A stretch of 20,713 nucleotides of DNA. It comes from Proteobacteria bacterium UBA1847 (lineage in GTDB: Bacteria; Pseudomonadota; Gammaproteobacteria; Steroidobacterales; Woeseiaceae). Shown in pieces: positions 8,685-16,144 of this stretch. Each line of letters opens with the position of its first letter. Positions within the stretch are counted from its first letter, which is position 1. The notes beneath the pieces were generated by a model. That model was not told where the DNA came from. It saw only the letters and a program-made list of their open reading frames with translations, and did no database searches. The stretch spans positions 1 to 20,713 of the forward strand of contig DDIP01000259.1 of the NCBI GenBank assembly GCA_002338605.1, written 5' to 3'. A program made the position numbers and the translations under genes.

Positions 8685-8757
8685 CGCATCAAAAGCGAAT
8701 GAAGGGTTGGAGGAACGCCGGACGGAACGAAAAGTTGGTCAGGGCACAGTTGCAATA
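8685..8757. promoter_or_regulatory. Divergent intergenic region between the reverse GT4 gene and wzx
   Basis: This 73-base spacer is the only divergent junction in the window, so it should hold promoters or read-in control for the reverse gene, and possibly for wzx. I see no pair of boxes that fits sigma-70 well. On the minus strand TACAAT lies just inside the proposed ATG of the glycosyltransferase. If it is a -10 box, the true start would be one of the later GTG or TTG codons. AGGG at 8741-8744 is a weak and distant ribosome binding site for the ATG at 8758. Confidence 0.3.
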
Positions 8758-10242
8758 ATGAGCGAAAGCAAAAAAATTGTTCGAAATATGGCTTGGAATG
8801 TCCTCGGTCTTGGGCTTCCATTGATTGTCGCGATCATAGCATTTCCTGTCCTCATCGACGGTATGGGTGTCGAACGTTTCGGTGTCCTCCTCCTCGCTTG
8901 GCTAGTAGTCGGATACTTCAGCGTTTTTGACTTCGGCATCGGCAGAGCAATTACCAAATTGGTTGCGGAAAAGCGGGGACTGGATGCACGTGATGAACTT
9001 CCCGGTCTTATCCACACTTCTCTGTTCTTGATGACAATTCTTGGCTTGGTCGGGGCATTCGCATTTGCGGCGATTACACCCTGGCTTGTAAGCGACGTGC
9101 TAAAGATCCCGGGCAACTTGCTATCTGAGACGCTTTCGGCATTTAGAATTCTAGCGCTGTCAATTCCGATAGTTGTAATTAGCACAACACTTTCCGGTGT
9201 GCTTGAGGCTCATCAACGATTCCGCTTGGTAAATTCTGTTCGATTGCCGCTTGGAGTCGCAACATTTTTAGTTCCTTTGATGCTTCTCCCAATCTCGAAT
9301 AGCCTCGAACTGTTTGTAGTCGCTCTGGTAGCGGTAAGGTTCTTTGCTGTTATAGCGTATGTTTTCATGTGTTTTGCCGTAGTAACTGGGCTGCGGTCCA
9401 CATTCGCAATCGTGCCGGCTGTCATTCCGGTTCTCCTTAGACTTGGCGGTTGGATGACCGTCAGTAATCTGGTGTCCCCTTTGATGGTGTATTTGGATCG
9501 ATTTTTTGTCGGTGCTCTGATCTCGATGGCGGCGGTAACTTATTACACAACTCCATACGAGCTTGTGACCAGAGCATTTTTGCTACCCCGCGCTGTTATG
9601 GGCGTCTTATTTCCGGAGTTTGCGGCTACCTTGGCTAGAGATCCGGCAGAGACTGCTGTTCTTTTCAGGCGATGGCGAAATTATATCTTCTCGATCATGT
9701 TTCCGTTTACGCTTGTCGTCGCTTCGCTTTCTGCAGATTTACTAAAAGTCTGGTTGGGACAGGAGTTCGCTGATCAAAGTGCAGTTGTTTTGCAGTTGCT
9801 CGCATTGGGCGTTCTGATCAACAGTCTAGCGCAATTGGCGTTTGGCCTAATTCAGGGCGCAGGGCAACCAAAGGTAACTGCAGGAATTCATATTGTTGAG
9901 TTACCATTTTATTTATTCATGCTTTGGTATCTTGTGAATCAATACGGTATCAACGGTGCTGCACTTGCATGGCTAATAAGAGTTGGCGTCGATGCTTTCG
10001 TGATGTTCTACTTCGCGTATCGAACTCTTCCCAAACAAAAGTCCCATGTTTGGCAAAGCATTGCCCTTGGCTTATTGGTTGGCTTCTTATTGATAGTCGG
10101 TCCCCGGCTTCCAAGTCTTAGCCTCAGGTTGCTATACGTCGCGGTCGTGCTTGCCGCATTCTTACCAGTTGTTTGGCTCGTCCTTTTGTGCCCCGATGAT
10201 AGAATTTCCTTAAAGAATCGATTTCGTCGAGCGAGCCGGTAA
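8758..10242 (+). CDS. wzx: Wzx-type O-unit/polysaccharide flippase
   Basis: A 494-residue, strongly hydrophobic protein with roughly 12-14 membrane helices, the size and pattern of the polysaccharide transporter (MOP/MATE-like) family. The N-terminus KIVRNMAWNVLGLGLPLI and the first loop FDFGIGRAITKLVAEKRG are typical of Wzx and O-antigen flippases, as is the mid-protein MVYLDRFFVGALISMAAVTYYTTPYEL. It should move the lipid-linked repeat unit across the inner membrane. The ATG at 8758 is chosen because the family consensus begins there; an in-frame ATG at 8674 would add 28 charged residues overlapping the divergent gene's start. Its end lies 12 bases before the polymerase gene, so the two are probably co-transcribed. 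Confidence 0.88.
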   Translation: MSESKKIVRNMAWNVLGLGLPLIVAIIAFPVLIDGMGVERFGVLLLAWLVVGYFSVFDFGIGRAITKLVAEKRGLDARDELPGLIHTSLFLMTILGLVGAFAFAAITPWLVSDVLKIPGNLLSETLSAFRILALSIPIVVISTTLSGVLEAHQRFRLVNSVRLPLGVATFLVPLMLLPISNSLELFVVALVAVRFFAVIAYVFMCFAVVTGLRSTFAIVPAVIPVLLRLGGWMTVSNLVSPLMVYLDRFFVGALISMAAVTYYTTPYELVTRAFLLPRAVMGVLFPEFAATLARDPAETAVLFRRWRNYIFSIMFPFTLVVASLSADLLKVWLGQEFADQSAVVLQLLALGVLINSLAQLAFGLIQGAGQPKVTAGIHIVELPFYLFMLWYLVNQYGINGAALAWLIRVGVDAFVMFYFAYRTLPKQKSHVWQSIALGLLVGFLLIVGPRLPSLSLRLLYVAVVLAAFLPVVWLVLLCPDDRISLKNRFRRASR

Positions 10243-10254
10243 CGGGACTCGGGC

Positions 10255-11640
10255 ATGGTCGTCAAGAAAGGGAGAAAGATGCGTGTGACGTTGATGGTGG
10301 GGACAGCTCTGTTCGTATTGTGCAGAGGATACCTCTATTTTACCGACCATCAAGATTTGGCGGCGATGCTGGATTTAGCGCTACTCCCAATCTATTTGCT
10401 TGCGTGTATAAAAGACCGTCGACATATTTACGTTAGTTTGATTGCCTACCTGCCGGCATCATCAATCTTCTATCTACCTACTGGGGCAATTCCGTTCGAT
10501 TTATCGATGGTTATTATCTTGCTTCTGACAGTGACTGTAAGTAGAGAATTACCTAAACGGAAACTATCGAACGCAATCAAATACGCCCTGGTGTTATATG
10601 CCGCACTATGTGCATATCTTTCGATTAGCTTGTTCGTTGACTTGGTGGCAGGTTTGGGTGAGTCGCACGAACAGTTCAAGGTTTTGTACTATTTGTTTAA
10701 TGCCGCCGCCGCGGGATACCTTTTCACGAAGGTATACGACCCGAGAGATCGTGTTCATATTCTCTCTGCGATAGAGGTCGCGGTTGTTGCGTATGTTGTT
10801 GCGAGCTGTGTCGGATATCTGTTTCCGTTGTCAACGTTTACCTGGCAGCTTGACTCGGGTGTTCAATTCAAATCACTTTTCCGTTATCCCGGCATGTCAA
10901 ATAGCAACTACGTGTCCCACGTGTTGCTCGTACTTGTTGCACTACACCGCTTTATTGCACGTCGCGGCGGGGTCCAACCTAATCTCCTGAGTTATGTTGG
11001 CGTACTTTCGGTTATTGCGATTGCGTCTCAATCTCGGAGCTTCGTAGTTGCGTCCATCGTGCTAATTGCGACCTGGTGGGTGCTTGAGATGGCCCGCAAT
11101 AAGGCGATCAGTTCAGTTAGACGTGTTCGAGTTAGAGGTTCTCGAGCTATTTTGGTTGCCGCGCTGATTGCAATGTTCGTCATCGTAATGTTCTCCGAGT
11201 TCTTCATGGTCCTCGGGCAGCAGACATTCAACCGTTTCAGTTCCGATAGTCGAACTACGATTAATATAAGCCGTCGATTCGACGAATGGGGTGGTACGTT
11301 CGCCTATTTTGCGCACTCGGATCGCAGCATGATTCGTGGAAACCTTTATTATCCTGAATCACTACGACCGCACAATGTAATCTTGTCAGCAGTACTGGTT
11401 TTCGGCGTACCTATTGCGCTAGTGTTCGTGTTTCTCATTATAGCTTTGGCGCTCAAACATCCGCTTTTGATTTTTCTGCTCTTAGGCATACAGGCGGAGA
11501 TACTATTCGCAACCGGTCTCTACGACTTTCTATTCTTCGTGATCCTCACTGTTCTCTGTTCGCGTCAAAACTGGACCAGTGAAGATCTTGTCATTCTCAG
11601 CGCGTCGCCGTTTAGGGTCAGTAACGCAAATGCAGCCTAA
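10255..11640 (+). CDS. wzy: Wzy-type O-antigen polymerase/ligase family protein
   Basis: A 461-residue integral membrane protein with many hydrophobic segments. It carries the Wzy/WaaL family features: a cytoplasmic-to-periplasmic SQSRSFVVASIVLIA segment, a large periplasmic loop after FSEFFMVLG containing RFDEWGGTFAYFAHSD, and the conserved SLRPHNVILSAVLVFGV histidine-asparagine motif. Being next to wzx and the glycosyltransferases makes it the polymerase rather than the lipid A ligase, but the sequence alone does not separate them. The start may be the ATG at 10255 or the ATG at 10279, which has AAGGGAG just upstream, though only four bases away. The last 11 bases overlap the start of the GT2 gene. 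Confidence 0.8.
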   Translation: MVVKKGRKMRVTLMVGTALFVLCRGYLYFTDHQDLAAMLDLALLPIYLLACIKDRRHIYVSLIAYLPASSIFYLPTGAIPFDLSMVIILLLTVTVSRELPKRKLSNAIKYALVLYAALCAYLSISLFVDLVAGLGESHEQFKVLYYLFNAAAAGYLFTKVYDPRDRVHILSAIEVAVVAYVVASCVGYLFPLSTFTWQLDSGVQFKSLFRYPGMSNSNYVSHVLLVLVALHRFIARRGGVQPNLLSYVGVLSVIAIASQSRSFVVASIVLIATWWVLEMARNKAISSVRRVRVRGSRAILVAALIAMFVIVMFSEFFMVLGQQTFNRFSSDSRTTINISRRFDEWGGTFAYFAHSDRSMIRGNLYYPESLRPHNVILSAVLVFGVPIALVFVFLIIALALKHPLLIFLLLGIQAEILFATGLYDFLFFVILTVLCSRQNWTSEDLVILSASPFRVSNANAA

Positions 11641-12673
11641 AGTCTATGTAATCTTGGTCAATTATAATGGTTGGGCAGACACTATAGAGTGCGCGTCAAG
11701 CCTGCGAATGCTAAGCTATTCGAATTTCCAGATCGTAATCGTCGACAATTGCTCAGCGGACGATTCAGTCAGCAAAATTCAGGGTTGGGTTGGCGGTGAA
11801 CGTAGACCTGTACTCAATGGTGAAAATTGCGAATACGAGTTTGGTGGATTAGACACCGGCTCACAAGTTGCTGCGTACTCATGGGTAGAAGCGATCACTC
11901 GTCCTCACCGCGGTCAATGTGACCTGCCGCTTATCCTCATCGAAAATCCGGAGAATCGCGGATTTTCCGGCGGCAACAACGTAGGTATTCGTTTCGGATT
12001 GTCGAGAGGCGATGCAGATTATTTTTGGCTTCTGAACAACGATACAGTGGTTGATGACGATGCGCTCAATGCTTTAGTTGAAAGGTTTCGGGAGTGTAGC
12101 CGTCATGAAGAATCTATTGCTATGTGTGGTTCACTGATTCTGGATTTTGATCGTCGAGACCAAGTTCAGGCATTTGGTGGTGCCATGGTAAACCGATTTC
12201 TTGGCTCAACTCGAAATTTATTCGCCGGGAAAGATGCCAAGTGTGATGATGTCATCCAATCAAAGAAATTGCCTGATTATGTTTCGGGGTGCAGCATGCT
12301 CGTTAAGGCTGAGAATTTTTCTCGTACGGGGTTCCTTGATGAAGCGTATTTCTTATATTGGGAAGATGCGGAATGGTGCTTCAGGTGTAAGAGGCGAGGA
12401 ATGAGTTTGGCGGTGGCGAGTCGCAGCCGCGTTTGGCACCGCCGGGGAAGTACATCGGGTCGTTATCCAATAATTGCTTTTTACAACACCAGAAATTGTC
12501 TACAATTTTTTCGTGATTATCTCCCGGCCTATTTGGTCTTTTGCTTGATTGCCAAGCCGCTATTTTTCACAATTATTGCGTTGAAACACAGGAATTGGCC
12601 TTTTTTCCGCGAATCATTGCGAGGTTATTGGAGGTTTTTGAAAGGCGGCCGGAACGGACGGGCTCGTTGGTGA
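11630..12673 (+). CDS. GT2-family glycosyltransferase, rhamnosyltransferase-like
   Basis: A 347-residue GT-A enzyme when started at the ATG at 11630, where the family consensus begins (KVYVILVNYNGWADTIECA). Further motifs are IVIVDNCSADDSV, ENRGFSGGNNVGIRFG, LLNNDTVVDDDAL (the metal/nucleotide site) and the C-terminal YWEDAEWCFRCKRRG with the catalytic acidic pair, then RVWHRRGSTSG. These features match the WbbL/RfbF-type subgroup, which often transfers rhamnose, and rml genes lie downstream. Between residues 53 and 103 there is a segment of about 45-50 residues that is short in many relatives. A GTG at 11579 would add 17 residues read through the end of wzy and is less likely. The ATG overlaps the wzy stop by 11 bases, which suggests coupled translation. 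The sugar specificity is inference. Confidence 0.85.
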   Translation: MQPKVYVILVNYNGWADTIECASSLRMLSYSNFQIVIVDNCSADDSVSKIQGWVGGERRPVLNGENCEYEFGGLDTGSQVAAYSWVEAITRPHRGQCDLPLILIENPENRGFSGGNNVGIRFGLSRGDADYFWLLNNDTVVDDDALNALVERFRECSRHEESIAMCGSLILDFDRRDQVQAFGGAMVNRFLGSTRNLFAGKDAKCDDVIQSKKLPDYVSGCSMLVKAENFSRTGFLDEAYFLYWEDAEWCFRCKRRGMSLAVASRSRVWHRRGSTSGRYPIIAFYNTRNCLQFFRDYLPAYLVFCLIAKPLFFTIIALKHRNWPFFRESLRGYWRFLKGGRNGRARW

Positions 12674-12682
12674 AATCGATGG

Positions 12683-12710
12683 TTGTACACTGTCACTCAT
12701 AGGTTAGAAT
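12683..12710 (+). promoter_or_regulatory. Possible sigma-70 promoter before gmd
   Basis: The 199-base gap between the GT2 gene and gmd (12674-12872) is the longest non-coding stretch here. It contains TTGTAC (12683-12688) and TAGAAT (12705-12710) spaced by 16 bases. The -10 box matches five of six consensus positions, but the -35 box only three. Transcription from here would give a leader of about 155 bases. I see no terminator and no coding potential in the rest of the gap. Confidence 0.3.
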
Positions 12711-12872
12711 TAGCCACTGGCGCCGTGCTGTGAAGTTTGTGCCAGACAACTCTTGCAGATAATGGATTTGGTGAGGCTTGCAGCGGAGCTAGGGGAAGTT
12801 GCGCAGTTTGTCGACCGGCTCCGATAAGACGACAGGAATTCACGACTAACATCGAAAAGGCTAGTATTACAA

Positions 12873-13919
12873 ATGAAGAAAGCATTATTGACAGGTATTT
12901 CCGGGCAAGATGGGGCGTACCTCAGCAAGCTTCTGATTAGCAAGGGTTACAAAGTATACGGAGCATATCGCAGAACCAGTGACCTGAACACATGGAGACT
13001 CGATGAGCTGGGCATTGGAGGCGAGGTTGAATTCATACCGTTGGATCTACTCGAGTTCAGCAACATTCTCCGAGTTGTTGAAAAGGTCGGCGCCGATGAA
13101 GTCTACAACCTGGCGGCTCAGAGCTTCGTCGGGGTATCCTTCGATCAGCCCATTTACACCAGCAACGCAAATGGTCTTGGAGTCGTTCGGATGTTGGAAG
13201 CGGTTCGCGTATCGACTCCAGACGCGAAATTTTATCAAGCATCGACCTCAGAAATGTTTGGGAAAGTTCAGCAAACGCCACAGAACGAAACAACACCTTT
13301 CTATCCACGCAGTCCTTACGGGGTAGCAAAGTTGTATGCCCACTGGATGACGATCAACTATCGGGAAAGTTATGGCATGAAAGCCTGCTGTGGTATTTTA
13401 TTTAACCACGAATCGCCACTCAGGGGTCTTGAGTTTGTGACGCGCAAAGTTACCGCCGGAATTGCTAGGATAGCGGCAGGTTCACAGGAGATCCTTACGC
13501 TCGGCAATATAGACGCCAGCCGAGATTGGGGTTTTGCAGGTGACTACGTCGAGGGCATGTGGAGAATGTTGCAACAGAAAGATTTTGATGACTATGTTCT
13601 AGCTACCGGCGTGACACATACGGTCAGGGAAATGATAGAGGTCGCTTCGGCTGTAGTGGGAATAGATATTGAGTGGCAAGGTTCCGACGTCGACGAGCGT
13701 GGAATTGATTCGAAAACTGGAAAGCAAGTGATCGGAATCAGTCCTCAATTCTATAGGCCGGCTGAAGTTGATCTCCTTCTGGGCGACGCTCAAAAAGCAA
13801 AAAAGGAACTTGATTGGGTGCCGACGATGTCATTCGAGACGCTGGTTGAAGAGATGGTTGCTGCCGATGTCCGGCGATTTGGCTCAAATAGCAATTGTGA
13901 ACCTGTGCAGCGATTCTGA
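12873..13919 (+). CDS. gmd: GDP-mannose 4,6-dehydratase
   Basis: A 348-residue extended-SDR enzyme that converts GDP-D-mannose to GDP-4-keto-6-deoxy-D-mannose with bound NADP(H). The nucleotide-binding motif TGISGQDGAYL starts at residue 7. The catalytic set is T125-S126-E127, then Y149 and K153 in SPYGVAK, with the same 24-residue T-to-Y spacing as in E. coli GMD. FNHESPLRG and ASRDWGFAGDYVEGMW are diagnostic for Gmd over other SDR enzymes. The length is normal. The ATG has AAGG at about 12858-12861 upstream. The product feeds GDP-fucose, GDP-rhamnose, GDP-perosamine and related sugars, but no enzyme for that next step is in the window. Before it lies a 199-base gap, after it a 126-base gap, so it may form its own transcription unit. 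Confidence 0.96.
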   Translation: MKKALLTGISGQDGAYLSKLLISKGYKVYGAYRRTSDLNTWRLDELGIGGEVEFIPLDLLEFSNILRVVEKVGADEVYNLAAQSFVGVSFDQPIYTSNANGLGVVRMLEAVRVSTPDAKFYQASTSEMFGKVQQTPQNETTPFYPRSPYGVAKLYAHWMTINYRESYGMKACCGILFNHESPLRGLEFVTRKVTAGIARIAAGSQEILTLGNIDASRDWGFAGDYVEGMWRMLQQKDFDDYVLATGVTHTVREMIEVASAVVGIDIEWQGSDVDERGIDSKTGKQVIGISPQFYRPAEVDLLLGDAQKAKKELDWVPTMSFETLVEEMVAADVRRFGSNSNCEPVQRF

Positions 13920-13924
13920 TTCTG

Positions 13925-13953
13925 TTGACTGTAATGAATTCACGCGCTTTAAC
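13925..13953 (+). promoter_or_regulatory. Possible sigma-70 promoter before the second GT4 gene
   Basis: In the 126-base gap after gmd, TTGACT (13925-13930, five of six consensus positions) and TTTAAC (13948-13953, four of six) are separated by 17 bases, the optimal spacing. The predicted transcript would begin about 85-90 bases before the ATG at 14046 and could drive the closely packed glycosyltransferase-wbpV-wbpL genes. Evidence is pattern match only. Confidence 0.3.
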
Positions 13954-14045
13954 CTGCGCAATGTAAACAACAGACAGCACGTCCTAAGTTGAATTGATAT
14001 CGGCAGAGAGTCCGGATCAATTGGCCGAGTTGAATACGTAAGAGT

Positions 14046-15182
14046 ATGACTGCCAATTCAAAATCCATCACCTATTTCGTAACCGAAGACTGGTATTTCT
14101 GTTCACATCGCTTGCAGCTTGCGGTAGCCGCGAAGGCTGCCGGCTATACCGTTTACGTCGTAACGCACGTTGAGTCGCACGGCGCCGAAATCGAGGCTGC
14201 TGGCCTAAATCTTATTCCGGTCAATCTTTCGCGACGCAGCAAAAACCTCTTCGTTGAGCTAATTTTTATCGCAAAACTTGTCCGAGTCTATCGAGACATA
14301 GAGCCTGACATCACACATAATGTTGCGCTCAAGCCCGTCCTTTACGGCTCAATTGCCGCTTGGCTGGCTGGTGTTCCAGCTGTCGTGAACGCGATGGCGG
14401 GACTTGGTTTCCTATTTACATCTGACAGGAAATTAGCTCGGGTGCTGCGTCCGGTAATCCGTGGGATGTTTAAGATTTTGCTTAACAATCGACGTACCGT
14501 CACCATTCTACAGAATCCAGACGACATAGATGCACTGTGCAGTCGCGGCACTGTTAACCGAAATCGTATTCGTCTTATTCGGGGTTCCGGCGTCGACACG
14601 GATGTTTATGAGGCACTTCCGGAACCCGACGGAATTCCGGTGGTTTTGCTCGCGTCGCGCATGCTTTGGGATAAGGGCATAGGCCAATTCGTTGAGGCAG
14701 CCGGTATTCTCAAAAGGGGAGGTGTCGTTGCCAGATTCGTCCTGGCAGGCGAAGGCGATGAAGAAAATCCTGGCTCGATATCGTCGGATCAGTTACGTGC
14801 ATGGCACCAGGAAGGTAACGTCGAATGGTGGGGCCGCTGCAGTGACATGCCTACGATTTTCGCGGAGATTCACGTCGTGTGCTTGCCAACTGCCTATGGG
14901 GAGGGAGTGCCAAAAGTTCTTATTGAGGCCGCGTCCTGTGGTCGCCCGATTGTGGCAACCGACGCGCCTGGCTGTCGGGAAATAGTTATAGATGGTCAGA
15001 ACGGGATGCTTGTTCCCGTTGGCGACGTCGAGGCACTTGTGGTCGCGCTGTGCGAATTATTACAATCGCCCGACTCGCGAAAGAGAATGGGACAGGCCGG
15101 TCGGCAACTCGTCATAGAAGAGTTCGCGCTTGAAAAAGTGATCAGCGAGACTTTGGATGTTTACGGTTCAATAACGAAGTGA
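14046..15182 (+). CDS. GT4-family glycosyltransferase, CapM/WbpJ-like
   Basis: A 378-residue GT-B enzyme. The N-terminal acceptor domain begins with ITYFVTEDWYFCSHRLQLA, followed by HNVALKPVLYGSIAAWLAG and VVNAMAGLGFLFTSD, a pattern seen in glycosyltransferases adding the second sugar to a lipid-linked 6-deoxy-HexNAc (PglA/CapM type). The C-terminal domain has LIRGSGVDTDVY, LLASRMLWDKGIGQFVEA and the E-x7-E motif in YGEGVPKVLIEAAS (E286, E294). Its position immediately before wbpV-wbpL supports a role in an early transfer step, which is inference. The stop and the next start share GTGA, an overlap of four bases. A second GT4 gene lies on the other strand at 7572, but the two are not close copies. 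Confidence 0.88.
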   Translation: MTANSKSITYFVTEDWYFCSHRLQLAVAAKAAGYTVYVVTHVESHGAEIEAAGLNLIPVNLSRRSKNLFVELIFIAKLVRVYRDIEPDITHNVALKPVLYGSIAAWLAGVPAVVNAMAGLGFLFTSDRKLARVLRPVIRGMFKILLNNRRTVTILQNPDDIDALCSRGTVNRNRIRLIRGSGVDTDVYEALPEPDGIPVVLLASRMLWDKGIGQFVEAAGILKRGGVVARFVLAGEGDEENPGSISSDQLRAWHQEGNVEWWGRCSDMPTIFAEIHVVCLPTAYGEGVPKVLIEAASCGRPIVATDAPGCREIVIDGQNGMLVPVGDVEALVVALCELLQSPDSRKRMGQAGRQLVIEEFALEKVISETLDVYGSITK

Positions 15183-16144
15183 GTAGGGTCCTGGTATCGG
15201 GCGCGACTGGTTTTGTAGGCCATCATCTCTGCGACTTGCTTGCGTCTCTTGGCAACGAAGTTGTCGGCACGACGCGGTCAAACACAATCGATTCTGGATC
15301 GTTGAGCTACGAATTGAAGACAATCCCGGACATCGGCGACGACGTTGACTGGAATCCGATTCTTGACGGCGTCGACTATGTCGTCCATCTGGCAGCGCGG
15401 GTTCACGTTATGCGAGATGTTGAGAAAGACGCACTTTCGGCATTCAGACGTGTCAACGTCGCTGGAACGGTTAATTTGCTGCGCTATCTCGGGAGTAGCC
15501 GGGTGAAGCGCCTGATCTACCTCAGTACGGTCAAGGTTCATGGTGACTTGACTAATGATAGACCTTTTTCCGCTAGCGATTCGCCTGCGCCTAACGACCC
15601 ATACGCCCAGTCCAAGCTTGAAGCCGAGCAACATGTTGAACAGATCAGCGCTGAAGCCGGGCTCGAGACGGTGATAATTAGACCGCCCCTTGTCTACGGC
15701 CCCGGGGTTGGAGGAAACTTTGCTAGTCTCTTGAAAATGATACACAAAGGCATACCGCTACCGTTTGGCCTCATAAATAATTCGCGAAGCCTCGTTAGCG
15801 TTGAGAACCTTTGTAGCCTTATCTGCGAATGCTTAACAAACTCGGCTGCCCCTGGAAAAACATTTCTAGTGTCTGATTACGACGACGTATCTACGCCCGA
15901 ACTCATTCGATTGGTCGCATCATCGATGTACCGGCCAGCGCGGTTGCTACCTGTGCCGGTGTCGATATTGAAACTTGCCGCGACGATGCTTGGGCAATCA
16001 GCGGCCATGTCTCGGCTGACTGGGTCCTTGCAAGTTGATATTGGAGAGACGATGCGAACTCTCAATTGGAAACCACCGGTTTCAGTCCCTGACGGTATTC
16101 GCACTACGACGGCTTGGTACAAACTGCAGCAAGCTGATGACTAG
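15179..16144 (+). CDS. wbpV: WbpV-like NAD-dependent SDR reductase/epimerase
   Basis: A 321-residue extended-SDR protein. The Rossmann motif SGATGFVG sits at residues 7-14, YVVHLAARVHVM near 64, the catalytic serine in YLSTVKVHG (S116), and Y142-x3-K146 in PYAQSK. IIRPPLVYGPGVGGNF is the substrate-loop signature. The GTG start overlaps the upstream stop. In P. aeruginosa the WbpV/WbpK enzymes reduce the C4 ketone of the WbpM product to give UDP-D-QuiNAc or UDP-D-FucNAc. The order here, followed by wbpL-like and wbpM-like genes, is the same, which supports that role over a plain UDP-glucose 4-epimerase. Which of the two epimers is made cannot be decided by reading the sequence. Confidence 0.82.
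   Translation: MSRVLVSGATGFVGHHLCDLLASLGNEVVGTTRSNTIDSGSLSYELKTIPDIGDDVDWNPILDGVDYVVHLAARVHVMRDVEKDALSAFRRVNVAGTVNLLRYLGSSRVKRLIYLSTVKVHGDLTNDRPFSASDSPAPNDPYAQSKLEAEQHVEQISAEAGLETVIIRPPLVYGPGVGGNFASLLKMIHKGIPLPFGLINNSRSLVSVENLCSLICECLTNSAAPGKTFLVSDYDDVSTPELIRLVASSMYRPARLLPVPVSILKLAATMLGQSAAMSRLTGSLQVDIGETMRTLNWKPPVSVPDGIRTTTAWYKLQQADD

Noticed and set aside
8674..8757. Upstream ATG that would add 28 residues to the flippase
   Set aside because: The added residues are charged and unlike any Wzx N-terminus; the family consensus starts at the ATG at 8758, and the extension would overlap the start of the divergent gene.
12674..12872. JUMPstart/ops element of the type found before O-antigen operons
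   Set aside because: I looked for the GGCGGTAGCGTG core in this gap and the other gaps and did not find it.
15278..15745. 155-codon open frame on the minus strand inside wbpV
   Set aside because: It shows no recognisable domain and is fully opposite a well-supported gene, so it is treated as a shadow frame. The same holds for the frames opposite rmlA (19582-20022), the SLBB gene and wzx.
16035..16136. Open frame upstream of the wbpL-like ATG
   Set aside because: It lies wholly inside wbpV in another frame, is not hydrophobic, and the ATG at 16137 gives the normal family length and a typical stop/start overlap.
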